Of a DNA stretch of 15,271 bases, positions 7,133 through 14,862 are shown in pieces. Numbering within the stretch: the stretch's first letter is position 1; every line of letters starts with the position of its first letter. Source of the DNA: Candidatus Krumholzibacteriia bacterium (GTDB lineage: Bacteria > Krumholzibacteriota > Krumholzibacteriia > LZORAL124-64-63); the NCBI GenBank assembly GCA_030632925.1, contig DAOVTU010000012.1:1-15271 (forward strand). Direction: 5' to 3'. The notes below the pieces were generated by a model that saw only the letters and a list, made by a program, of their open reading frames with translations, was not told the DNA's origin and did no database searches. The position numbers and the translations under genes are program-made.

Positions 7133-7459
7133 TACTCGTGATCCCTTCTGCGCAGCCCGTACACTACGAACTGCGGAGGTTGCCATTTTTTTAGTAGGCT
7201 CCCTGCTCTGCGCGAATCACGGCAATTGATCCGGACGAACAAAGGATGGATACGGGCCGCCCGGTGAAACAAGGCTGTTCACACATTTTCCCGACCCCAC
7301 ACTGCCCAAGAGCAGCACCCACAACACCGTTCGGCCCGATCTGTGGCGACATTTGGAACCGTTGCAGGATCCAACAGCACCGCCATATGCTTCAAGGTTA
7401 ATTTATCAACAGATTGAAATCAAAAAGAAAAACTCATAACCTGCTATTATTAAACAAGT
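7133..7459. other. Intergenic region upstream of the cytochrome gene, no gene seen
   Basis: This stretch must contain the promoter of the cytochrome gene (- strand), but I see no -35/-10 pair good enough to call. GC content drops sharply from about 7370 onward, where it becomes AT-rich with T- and A-tracts. Short open frames on the - strand lack ribosome sites and resemble no family. Confidence 0.4.
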
Positions 7460-7482
7460 TAAAACACACCATTACAGTGTGT
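7460..7482 (-). terminator. Probable relic terminator of the pst operon
   Basis: On the - strand ACACAC (7482-7477) pairs with GTGTGT (7469-7464) around a 7-nt loop, and TTTT follows at 7464-7461. It lies 27 nt downstream of the stop codon of the pstB remnant, where the terminator of an intact gene would be. Confidence 0.5.
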
Positions 7483-7509
7483 CTTTCTAACGTGAGAGTT
7501 GGAAGCAGG

Positions 7510-7617
7510 TTATCCGAAACGCCCCGTGATGTAGTCTTCGGTTTCTTTCAAATGGGGGTTCGTGAATAGCTTTGCAGTGGGGCCATATTCGACCACTTGG
7601 CCGAGGTACATGAAAGC
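7510..7617 (-). pseudogene. pstB: 3' remnant of pstB (phosphate ABC transporter ATPase)
   Basis: The - strand from 7617 to the TAA at 7510-7512 encodes 35 residues starting AFMYLGQVVEYGPT and ending EDYITGRFG. This matches the extreme C-terminus of PstB, which in intact proteins reads like 'FxYMGxLxExGxTxxIFxNPxxxxTEDYITGRFG' and follows the H-loop region. Upstream of base 7617 the frame continues without PstB similarity, and the Walker A, signature and Walker B motifs are absent. About 85% of the gene is therefore gone. The remaining codons show no frameshift or stop, suggesting a fairly recent or precise deletion. Its position beside phoB/phoR fits loss of a divergent pst operon. It cannot encode a working ATPase. 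Confidence 0.85.
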
Positions 7618-7812
7618 AAAACAAGCACTTATGAGCAAATGTTTTGGCAATTTACCCCTCTCCACGAGTGCAAAATAATCCCTATTCAATTCGGGGAATA
7701 ACCGAAATTCCTTTTACAAAATCCTAACTTGCACAATTCTCGTATTCATCCGACCGTACCATCACGAGACTCGCGAATTAGACGGCAAACACTGGCCCAA
7801 AGGCAGATCATC
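7618..7812. other. Spacer between the pstB remnant and the phoB-type gene
   Basis: This 195-nt, relatively AT-rich stretch must hold the promoter of the two-component operon. No convincing Pho box (CTGTCAT-type repeats) or sigma-70 pair was found by eye. A short inverted repeat GGAAT...ATTCC lies around 7694-7710. An in-frame TTG at 7729 could extend the response regulator, but nothing supports its use. Confidence 0.35.
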
Positions 7813-8547
7813 ATGGCCGGGAAAAACATCCTGATCGTCGAAGACGAGGAAGACATCGCCGAGTTGCTGGAGTACAACCTCCAGCGCCAGGGATATGCCA
7901 CCACCGGCGTCGGTTCCGGCGAAGATGGCCTCAATGCGGTGCGCGATGCGAGACCGGATCTGATCCTGTTGGACCTTATGCTGCCCGGGCTCAATGGCCT
8001 GGATGTGTGCCGCCGACTCAAAGCCGAACCGGCCACCAAGACCATTCCCGTGATTATGCTCACGGCCAAGGGTGAGGAAGAAGACATCATCGCCGGCTTC
8101 GACGCCGGTGCCGATGACTACGTCACCAAGCCCTTTCGGCCGAAAGTCCTGCTGGCCCGGGTGAAGGCCGTGCTGCGCCGCGGCGCCGCCGAACGCCGCA
8201 GTGAAGACGACCCCATCGAACACGGACCGTTTTACATCCTGCCCGGTCGCTTCGAAGTAGCGGTGGACGGCACACCGGTGGAACTGACTCGCACCGAGTT
8301 CCGCATTCTCAGTTTCCTGGCCTCACGCCCGGGCTGGGTATTCACCCGCGGCCAGATCGTCAAGGCTGTGCACGGCGACGACTACCCCGTGACTGGCCGT
8401 GCAGTTGACGTGCAGGTGGCCGCCCTGCGCCGCAAACTCGGCAGCGGCGGCCAGATGGTGCAAACGGTGCGTGGTGTTGGCTACAAGATGGATGACGGCA
8501 CAGGCATCGACAGTGATTCTGAAATTGCGGCGGACGACCTCTCATGA
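7813..8547 (+). CDS. phoB: PhoB-type response regulator (OmpR/PhoB family)
   Basis: This 244-residue transcription factor is phosphorylated by the downstream kinase. Its receiver domain (residues 4-120) has the acidic pocket E10/D11, phospho-acceptor D54 in LILLDLMLPG, T84 and K106. Its winged-helix DNA-binding domain (about 140-235) carries ELTRTEFRILSFLASRPG, the recognition-helix stretch GRAVDVQVAALRRKLG and the C-terminal hairpin VRGVGYKM. The ATG at 7813 has AAAGG 9 nt upstream and places the receiver domain at the usual distance from the start. The TGA overlaps the kinase ATG by 4 nt (ATGA), so translation is probably coupled. The name PhoB rests on overall family resemblance, the PhoR-like partner and the adjacent pstB remnant; another OmpR-family regulator remains possible. 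Confidence 0.85.
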   Translation: MAGKNILIVEDEEDIAELLEYNLQRQGYATTGVGSGEDGLNAVRDARPDLILLDLMLPGLNGLDVCRRLKAEPATKTIPVIMLTAKGEEEDIIAGFDAGADDYVTKPFRPKVLLARVKAVLRRGAAERRSEDDPIEHGPFYILPGRFEVAVDGTPVELTRTEFRILSFLASRPGWVFTRGQIVKAVHGDDYPVTGRAVDVQVAALRRKLGSGGQMVQTVRGVGYKMDDGTGIDSDSEIAADDLS

Positions 8548-10328
8548 TGCGCCGCGGCAGCCTGATGGGGACCTTCTTCCCCCCCATCGTGCTTACGCTG
8601 ATCACGACCCTGGTCTTGGTCACGGGATTTTCAGGACATGCACTGCGGGGCTTTTTCCTGGAACGCACAGCCAGCGAACTGGAAGTTCTGGCGTCTGTCA
8701 CCCTGGACCGGTTTGCCGAATTGATCGACACCGGCAGCTATAACGAATTGCAGGTCCTGTGCAGTGATCTGGGCAGCCGCAGCAGCACCCGCATCACCGT
8801 CATCCTGGCCGACGGCCTCGTAGTTGGCGATTCCGTCGAACAGCCGGACCTGATGGATAACCATGCCACGCGGCCGGAGATCGTCTCCGCCCTGTCCGGC
8901 CAGATCGGTCGCAGCACACGCTACAGTCCGACCCTCGACCACCAGCGTATGTACGTGGCGCTGGGCAATGAAAACCACGGCAACCCCTACGTCGTGCGCA
9001 CCTCACTATCGCTTGACGTTCTGTCGACCCTGATCGCCGATGTGTACCGCAAGATCGCCATTGCGGGTTTGATCCTGACTCTGCTGGCGGCTCTGACCAG
9101 CTTTATGCTCTCGCGCAAACTGAGCCGCGGCCTGAATCAACTGCAGGAGGGCGCCGAAGCCTTTGCCGCGGGTGATCTGGGTGGTCGCCTGCTCGCGAAC
9201 AATACCACCGAAATTGCCCGGGTTGCCGAAGCGATGAACCTGATGGCGAGCCAACTCGCCGAACGTTTCAACACCATCGAGGAGCAACGCAACGAAAGCG
9301 AAGCCGTGCTCTCGAGCATGGTTGAAGGTGTGCTGGCAGTCGACACCGATGGGAACATCATCGGCCTCAACCACGCCGGCGGGCGCCTGCTGAGCCAGGA
9401 CCCGGCCGCGGTCAACAACCGCAGTATCCAGGATATCGGCCGCAACAGCGGACTGACCCTCCTGGCCCAGGATGTATTGGCCGGCAAAGGCCCCCTGGAA
9501 CGCGACATCATGCTTGGCCCTGTCGCCGACCGCTGGCTAAAAGTACACGCCACTGGCCTGATCGGCCCTGACGGCGAATCCATTGGTGCCCTATTGGTCA
9601 TGAACGACGTGACCCGCCTGCACCGCCTGGAAATCATGCGCCGCGACTTCGTGGCCAACGTTTCGCACGAACTCAGGACACCTATTACCTCGATCAAGGG
9701 CTTTGTCGAAACCATCATCGAGGCGCCACCCGAGAATGCCGGCGAACTGGAACATTTCCTGCAGATCATCAACAAGCAGGCCGACCGACTGGACTCCATC
9801 ATCACCGACCTGTTGGCTCTTTCGCGACTGGAGCGGGACGCCGACAGCGGGGGCATTGAGACCCAGCCCATCACTCTTGGTTCACTGCTCGAACGGGTGG
9901 TTCGTGATCTGGCTCATCTGCGCCCCGCTCTGGCCAATCGTGTGGATCTGGATTGCCCAGGCCGATTGCAGGCCTCGGTCAACGCGCCGTTGTTGGAACA
10001 GGCCGTCAACAACCTGCTTGAAAACGCCCTGAAGTATAGCCCCGACAATACCCGTATCACCATCGCCTGTGGTGTTCAGGACGACGAAGTGACCATTGCA
10101 GTGACCGACAACGGCCCCGGCATCGCAGCCGAACATCTGCCCCGACTATTCGAACGCTTCTACCGCGTGGACAAAGCCCGTAGTCGCCAGATGGGTGGTA
10201 CCGGGCTGGGCCTGGCCATAGTCAAACACATTGCCCAGGCCCACCAGGGCCGTGTCGACGTCACCAGCCGAGTCGGTCGCGGCAGCACTTTCACTCTGCA
10301 CCTGCCCCGGGTAGAGGTGTCGAGTTGA
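8544..10328 (+). CDS. phoR: PhoR-type sensor histidine kinase
   Basis: This 594-residue membrane kinase shows, in order: TM1 (about 12-30), a ~135-residue extracytoplasmic sensor region (about 33-168), TM2 (about 171-190), HAMP (about 190-242), a PAS-like domain (about 250-360, with ESEAVLSSMVEGVLAVDTDG and a VMNDVTRL end), HisKA with phospho-acceptor H375 in ANVSHELRTPITSIKGF, and an HATPase domain with N box NNLLENALKYSP, G1 DNGPGI, F box LFERFYRVD and G2 GGTGLGLAIV. The large extracytoplasmic loop plus HAMP-PAS order matches PhoR of the Bacillus/Mycobacterium type rather than the short-loop E. coli form. It shares an ATGA overlap with the regulator gene. A pst/PhoU partner complex would normally control a PhoR, and only a pstB scrap is seen here. 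Confidence 0.85.
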   Translation: MMRRGSLMGTFFPPIVLTLITTLVLVTGFSGHALRGFFLERTASELEVLASVTLDRFAELIDTGSYNELQVLCSDLGSRSSTRITVILADGLVVGDSVEQPDLMDNHATRPEIVSALSGQIGRSTRYSPTLDHQRMYVALGNENHGNPYVVRTSLSLDVLSTLIADVYRKIAIAGLILTLLAALTSFMLSRKLSRGLNQLQEGAEAFAAGDLGGRLLANNTTEIARVAEAMNLMASQLAERFNTIEEQRNESEAVLSSMVEGVLAVDTDGNIIGLNHAGGRLLSQDPAAVNNRSIQDIGRNSGLTLLAQDVLAGKGPLERDIMLGPVADRWLKVHATGLIGPDGESIGALLVMNDVTRLHRLEIMRRDFVANVSHELRTPITSIKGFVETIIEAPPENAGELEHFLQIINKQADRLDSIITDLLALSRLERDADSGGIETQPITLGSLLERVVRDLAHLRPALANRVDLDCPGRLQASVNAPLLEQAVNNLLENALKYSPDNTRITIACGVQDDEVTIAVTDNGPGIAAEHLPRLFERFYRVDKARSRQMGGTGLGLAIVKHIAQAHQGRVDVTSRVGRGSTFTLHLPRVEVSS

Positions 10329-10389
10329 GCGGCAAGGTGTGCGACCACAGTGCCGAGATCGATCGGTTGGAATGAGAAGTTGAAGAAGA

Positions 10390-10923
10390 TCAGTCCCGGG
10401 CAATCGGCTTGTCGAACAATCCCCGCAAAGGTTCCCTGGTAAGCTCAAACCCACCCTGGGTCTCGGCCTGCAGCGAAGCCAATGAGCCCTCGAACTCCCC
10501 CAGTTCCCAGCACTGGTCCACTTCCAAAGCGGCCGGCGCGATGCCCAGCGGTTCTTCATTTAGGGGACAAATGTCGCGCAGTTCGACCACGGCGCCGGCT
10601 TCATCTTCGCCCAACCACCGCAGAGGCAAACCCTGGGTGCGGCAAACATACGGGCGCTGTTCGTACACCCGACAGGCGCCCTCGGCGTCCAAAAACGCAC
10701 AGGCCCCGACCGGATGCGGCCCAGCTGTGGCCAACAATTCAGCATGATGATAGCGGATGAGATCGGCCTCGACCTGGAAGACTGTCAAGTCGTCAATACA
10801 GCAGTCGGCGCAGCCGGAACGGCAGGCCAATTTGACGGGCAGTTTGGCGATCAGATCTACGCTGCGGGCATCAACGGTGCGATGCAGCTCAGTCAATCGC
10901 AGCCGGGCCTGCTCCTTATTCAC
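10390..10923 (-). CDS. YkgJ-family cysteine-cluster protein
   Basis: This 177-residue protein has a GTG start at 10923 that overlaps the aminotransferase TGA by 4 nt (GTGA). No ribosome site lies at the normal distance, so it probably relies on translational coupling. It carries the YkgJ/UPF0153 cysteine pattern: C34-x3-C38-x2-C41-C42 (ACRSGCADCC), then C75 and C84 (CAFLDAEGACRVYEQRP), C94, C119 and C138. The family is predicted to bind a zinc ion or an iron-sulfur cluster; its biochemical role is not established. It is cytoplasmic, with no signal peptide or membrane segment. Co-translation with an aminotransferase suggests a link, but no function can be inferred from that alone. Confidence 0.8.
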   Translation of the reverse strand: MNKEQARLRLTELHRTVDARSVDLIAKLPVKLACRSGCADCCIDDLTVFQVEADLIRYHHAELLATAGPHPVGACAFLDAEGACRVYEQRPYVCRTQGLPLRWLGEDEAGAVVELRDICPLNEEPLGIAPAALEVDQCWELGEFEGSLASLQAETQGGFELTREPLRGLFDKPIARD

Positions 10924-12140
10924 CGGGCAAAGACCCGGTCGCCGGCCTTCAGTTCGGCCGAACCGTTGTCATTGAGCAACCAGCGCATGCGCCGCACGCC
11001 TTCGCGCACATCCTTCATCGAACCGCAGAAGCTGACGCGCAGGTAACCTTCCATACCAAATTCAATGCCCGGCACCGTCACCACCTGGACCTTCTCCAGC
11101 AAAAGATTCGAAAGACGGGTCGAGTCGGCATCAAAGGCACTGAAGTCGGCAAAGCAATAGAACGTGCCATCGGGATGATTCAACTCCACGCCCGGGATGC
11201 TTTCCAACAGGTCCGCCGTCTCGTTGCGGCGCTCTTCCAGTTCATCGCGCAAGTCCTCGACCGAATTCTGGTCGCCACTCAAAGCCGCCACCGCCGAAGC
11301 CTGCGAGATCGTGCACGGCCCACCCGACAGGTGCGATTGGATATTGGACATGGCCTTGATGAGAGTCGCCGGGCCCACGGCCCAGCCGATGCGGAAGCCC
11401 GTCATGGCGTACTGCTTGGAGACGCCGTTGAGCACCAGGATGCCCGCTTCGTCCACCGATTTTTCGGTGCACTCGTAACAGTGGGTCGTGATCTTGCCGC
11501 CAAAAACCAACCGGTGGTAGATGTCGTCCATCAGGACGGTGATCCCCCGTGCCTGGCACATGGTGATCACGCCGGTCAGGAATTCCTTGTCCAGAATCAA
11601 ACCCGACGGATTGCTGGGGCTGTTGAGAATGACCGCCCGGGTGCGATCAGTCAGGGCCGCTTCCATGGCCGCCACGGTGGGCTGGTGGGCGCCCTCTTCC
11701 AGCGCCACGGGCACCGGCACCGCACCGGCAATACGGGCCATCTCGGGATAACTCACCCAATATGGCACCGGGAAAACCACCTCGTCGCCCGGATCCACCA
11801 GAGCCATCAGGGCCACCATCAGGGCCTGCTTGACGCCGGCCGAAACCATCACGTTGGTGCGCTCGATGGAGCGGCCGTAAAACTGTTCGGTGTACGCGAC
11901 GACCGCATCTTTCATGCCGGGCGTGCCCGAGGCCGGCGTGTAGCGCACTTCGCCGGTCTTCAACAGATCGATCCCGGCGGTCAGAGCCGTGGCCGGCGCC
12001 AGGCTTTCCGGCTCGCCCCCACCCAGATGGATCACGGGCTCACCTTCGGCGCGCATGCGGGCGGCCGCAGCGTTCAACTGCAGGGTGACGGATGCTCCAA
12101 TGGAGCGGGCGGCGCTACTGAGGGGTGACGTGGCAGGCAT
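10920..12140 (-). CDS. Class I/II PLP-dependent aminotransferase (aspartate aminotransferase-like)
   Basis: This 406-residue enzyme transfers an amino group between an amino acid and a 2-oxo acid using pyridoxal phosphate. The ATG at 12140 is chosen because GGAGG lies 8 nt upstream; the frame runs on to a TTG at 12185 with no support. Fold-type I landmarks are: HLGGGEPESLAP near residue 38, YTPASGTPGMKDAV (67-80), PVPYWVSYPEM (124-134), NSPSNPSG (173-180), D205-x2-Y208, the PLP lysine K242 in NGVSKQYAMTGFRIGW, and a late GYLRVSF with the substrate carboxylate-binding Arg. The pattern fits the aspartate aminotransferase subgroup I-gamma/Ib. Exact substrate (aspartate, aromatic or other) cannot be read from sequence. 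The YkgJ-like gene follows with a 4-nt overlap. Confidence 0.9.
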   Translation of the reverse strand: MPATSPLSSAARSIGASVTLQLNAAAARMRAEGEPVIHLGGGEPESLAPATALTAGIDLLKTGEVRYTPASGTPGMKDAVVAYTEQFYGRSIERTNVMVSAGVKQALMVALMALVDPGDEVVFPVPYWVSYPEMARIAGAVPVPVALEEGAHQPTVAAMEAALTDRTRAVILNSPSNPSGLILDKEFLTGVITMCQARGITVLMDDIYHRLVFGGKITTHCYECTEKSVDEAGILVLNGVSKQYAMTGFRIGWAVGPATLIKAMSNIQSHLSGGPCTISQASAVAALSGDQNSVEDLRDELEERRNETADLLESIPGVELNHPDGTFYCFADFSAFDADSTRLSNLLLEKVQVVTVPGIEFGMEGYLRVSFCGSMKDVREGVRRMRWLLNDNGSAELKAGDRVFAR

Positions 12141-12262
12141 TGGCTCATCCTCCGGCCATTTGCGGTGCGATTTTCGACTATTCAAGGAATCTAAGCGACC
12201 GCTTGCACGGATGCCACGCCATTCTCAAAAGTTGGGCAGAAAATCTCAAAACGGAGGACTGT

Positions 12263-13765
12263 TTACTGGATTTCAGCATCCCGGATGGGCAGGATCGAGC
12301 CGGTCATGGCCGCCGCCGGCATCACCGGGCGGGCCAGGCGGCCGCTGTGACCACTTTGCTCAGCTTCGTCACCCTCCAGGTGGGGCTCAGGGGCCGTAAT
12401 GCCCGCCAGAACAGGCTGCACCAGGCCCGGCATGACTTCCAGGGCCTTCGAATAGCGACAAGCCGGATTCCACAGGCTCCAGCCGTGGCCGCCGGCATTG
12501 CGGGCCGCGGTGATCTGGGTCGCGATATACTGGCCATCAAATTTGGTCACGCGATAGGAAAAAGCCTGCAGCCAGGGCCGGATTTCAGCCTGCCCGGCCA
12601 CCAACTCGCCAAAGCGGCGGGTGCCTTCGCCAATAAAGTATTCGGGGTCGTCGCCGGGCCGCTTGCGGCCTTCAAAACCCGGACCGAAGTGTGAGGGGTA
12701 AATCATGGGGCAAATCACGTCGACATGGGCCGCGATGGACGGCACATGCTGTCCGGTGAGGGCCAGGTCTTCCATACGCCCCCAGGCCATGATGCCGTAC
12801 AGGTCGGCGCTGATTTTCACGCCGTACCGGTCGAGAGTATCGCGGGCCACAGCCAGAAAATCGGTGATCACCTGGCGCCGGCGCAAGGCCGTCTGCTCAA
12901 GGTCGCCCTGCCAATCGCCGCGCCACCCGTTGGTGGGAAAGCGCACGTAGTCGAACTGGATCTCGTCCACACCCGCGCGGGCCAGTTCTGCGGCCAGGCT
13001 CAGGTTGTAGTCGATCACCTCGGGCTGGGCCGGATCCATCCACACGCAACCGCGTTCGGTCCAGGCCGCGCCGGTGCTGTCATGCAGGGCCAGATCAGGC
13101 CGCGCCTGACCCAACGCGCCGTCCAGAAACAAGGCCACCCGCGCCACGGTGTACAAACCGCGGTCGTCGAAGCGGCGCATCATGTCGTCCAGGGAAGAAA
13201 TCACCGGCGCACTGCGGTCCTTGCCCCAGGTGGCCAGGGCGTGACGGCTGTAATAGGAAACCCCACCGTCGATATCCTTGGCGTCAAAGATCACGGCGTT
13301 GCCACCGACAGCGATGAAGCGATCCACCCGGCCCAGAACCGAGGACACACCACAGGCTGGACCAGTAAGGTAAATGCCCCGAAATTCTTCGCCGTCATGC
13401 ACGCGATGGGCCACTTCCTCGCCATCGTCTTCGACCAGCACCGGAATCTGCAACTGCTGCCCGATGCGCAAAAAGTTCGAGGTCAGGCCGTTGGTTTTCC
13501 GGATATCCTTGAGCAGGTCATCGAGGGAATAGTGATGCGTGCGGTCGCGGTGGCGGCTGCAGATCTTGATCAGCGAATCGCCATCCCGCACGGTGTAGAG
13601 AATGGTGTCGGATGACGTTGACGCAGGCGCAGCGGCTTGGGCTGACGACGGCAAAGAAAAACATATCAGCAGGCAGGTCAGCAGGCAATAGACGGCAACG
13701 CGGTTGCCCGCTCCTTGCGCCATCCTGATCTTGTGCATTGCAATTTGCACGAAGCCACCTGCCAT
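12263..13765 (-). CDS. Secreted LysM-containing DUF4015 putative glycoside hydrolase
   Basis: The 500-residue frame from ATG 13765 begins with a signal peptide (hydrophobic VAVYCLLTCLLICFSLP, cleavage after AQA near residue 45). In-frame ATGs at 13738 and 13723 would give a shorter n-region; none has a clear ribosome site, so the start is uncertain. Residues ~55-110 are a LysM peptidoglycan-binding domain (TVRDGDSLIKIC ... NGLTSNFLRIGQQLQIPV). Residues ~128-440 fit the DUF4015 TIM-barrel family of putative glycosidases: RGIYLTGPACG, AVIFDAKDIDGGVSYYS, VDEIQFDYVRFP, GVKISADLYG and ICPMIYPSHF. Acidic residues on these strands (D161/D164, E268/D272, D321) are candidate catalytic groups. The C-terminal ~60 residues are low-complexity. 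It probably acts on cell-wall or surface polysaccharide in the periplasm. The 122-nt gap before the aminotransferase gene holds no clear terminator. Confidence 0.8.
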   Translation of the reverse strand: MAGGFVQIAMHKIRMAQGAGNRVAVYCLLTCLLICFSLPSSAQAAAPASTSSDTILYTVRDGDSLIKICSRHRDRTHHYSLDDLLKDIRKTNGLTSNFLRIGQQLQIPVLVEDDGEEVAHRVHDGEEFRGIYLTGPACGVSSVLGRVDRFIAVGGNAVIFDAKDIDGGVSYYSRHALATWGKDRSAPVISSLDDMMRRFDDRGLYTVARVALFLDGALGQARPDLALHDSTGAAWTERGCVWMDPAQPEVIDYNLSLAAELARAGVDEIQFDYVRFPTNGWRGDWQGDLEQTALRRRQVITDFLAVARDTLDRYGVKISADLYGIMAWGRMEDLALTGQHVPSIAAHVDVICPMIYPSHFGPGFEGRKRPGDDPEYFIGEGTRRFGELVAGQAEIRPWLQAFSYRVTKFDGQYIATQITAARNAGGHGWSLWNPACRYSKALEVMPGLVQPVLAGITAPEPHLEGDEAEQSGHSGRLARPVMPAAAMTGSILPIRDAEIQ

Positions 13766-13884
13766 ATCTTGCTTAAGTACCGATTTATCAGGGTTTTGGC
13801 CCTCTTATCAGCAGAGATGCAAGTGTCGCTCCGGACCAGCAGTTCCGCGCCGGCCGTTCCGTCATAGCCGGTCGTTCTGTTAAA

Positions 13885-14862
13885 TCAGTCGAGACCCAGG
13901 GCCGCCCGCAGACCTGAAGTCATTCGCACGCCATCGGGTCCGGCGATGACACCTTCTGTTCCGGGCATCGCCTCCAACAACTTCAATCCGTTTTCAGCCC
14001 CCATCACTACCACGGCCGTCGCCAGTGCATCGGCCCACAAGGCCTCCGGCGCCAAAACCGTCGCGCTGATCCCCGATGCCACCGGCCATCCGGTGCGCGG
14101 ATCCAGGATGTGCCCGTAAGCCTGACCCTCGACCGAGACAAATCTTTCGTACTGGCCGGAGGTGGCCACCGAACCGCTGGTCATTGGCACCACCAGCAAC
14201 AGGGATTGCGGGTCATCCGGATCAACCACCCCCACTTCGTGGCCCGGCCCCTCGCCAAAAACCACCAGATTTCCGCCCAGATCCAACACCCCACCGCTGG
14301 CGCCGGCCCGGATCATGGCCGCCGCCGCCCGGTCCAGGGCGTGGCCTTTGGCGATGCCACCGAGGTCCACCGCCTGGTCATCAAGGTTCAGGCGCGCCCG
14401 CTCCCGGCCCACCTCCACAGCTTCAAAATTCACCCGCTTCAATACCCTGGACAGCGCCGCAGTATCCGGCACCGCCGGCTGCCCACCGCGAAAGCCCCAC
14501 AACTTCACCAAAGGCAAAACCGTCGGATCAAACGCGCCACCGGTGCGCCGCGCCGCCTCCAGCGAGGCCCGCAATACGGCACACACCTCGGGCCCGACCG
14601 TCACCCAGGTGCCGGCCGGTGCGGCGTTCAAACGGCTCACGGCCGAGTGCCCATTCCAGGTGCTCATCAGGGAATCCACAGCGGTAAAAATGGAGAACGC
14701 GGAATCGGCGGCAACCCGGGCCGTGGAATCATCAGCGGCCCAGACCTGCACCGTGGCCAGGGTGCCCATGACCTGCCGCACTTCCTGGTGAGACGGCGGC
14801 TCGGCAGCCACCGTGATCTCAGCCAACAGCACCAGGAAGATCAGCCACAGGACCGGTTTCAT
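13885..14862 (-). CDS. apbE: FAD:protein FMN transferase (ApbE family)
   Basis: This 325-residue enzyme attaches FMN from FAD to Thr/Ser residues of extracytoplasmic redox proteins. The ATG at 14862 has AGGAG 5 nt upstream and starts a Sec signal peptide (WLIFLVLLAEITVAA, residues 5-20). The long upstream extension of this frame is a shadow of the preceding gene. ApbE landmarks in order are: MGTLATVQVWA (32-42), FDPTVLPLVKLWGF (111-124), DLGGIAKGHALD (166-177, flavin/metal region), LDLGGNLVVFG (193-203), SVATSGQYER (231-240), HILDPRTGWPV (251-261) and ADALATA (277-283, with the Asp of the magnesium site). No lipobox cysteine is seen, so it is likely soluble or signal-anchored in the periplasm. 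Its start overlaps the TGA of the upstream membrane protein gene by 4 nt (ATGA), implying a joint flavinylation function. Confidence 0.92.
   Translation of the reverse strand: MKPVLWLIFLVLLAEITVAAEPPSHQEVRQVMGTLATVQVWAADDSTARVAADSAFSIFTAVDSLMSTWNGHSAVSRLNAAPAGTWVTVGPEVCAVLRASLEAARRTGGAFDPTVLPLVKLWGFRGGQPAVPDTAALSRVLKRVNFEAVEVGRERARLNLDDQAVDLGGIAKGHALDRAAAAMIRAGASGGVLDLGGNLVVFGEGPGHEVGVVDPDDPQSLLLVVPMTSGSVATSGQYERFVSVEGQAYGHILDPRTGWPVASGISATVLAPEALWADALATAVVVMGAENGLKLLEAMPGTEGVIAGPDGVRMTSGLRAALGLD

Noticed and set aside
7214..7390. A short - strand frame containing GSVGSGK, similar to a Walker A motif, near the pstB remnant
   Set aside because: The motif lacks the following Ser/Thr, the surrounding residues do not match PstB, and there is no ribosome site; probably chance.
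7729..7812. TTG-initiated N-terminal extension of the PhoB-like regulator
   Set aside because: It adds 28 residues with no domain, while the ATG at 7813 gives a normal receiver-domain start.
12185..12207. Inverted repeat AAGCG-AC-CGCTT between the aminotransferase and LysM genes
   Set aside because: The 2-nt loop and absence of a T-run make it a poor terminator or operator.
13849..13877. Two near-identical 11-nt copies (GCCGGCCGTTC / GCCGGTCGTTC) with 18-nt period
   Set aside because: Only two imperfect copies in a GC-rich spacer; could be an operator for the LysM gene but is not distinguishable from chance.
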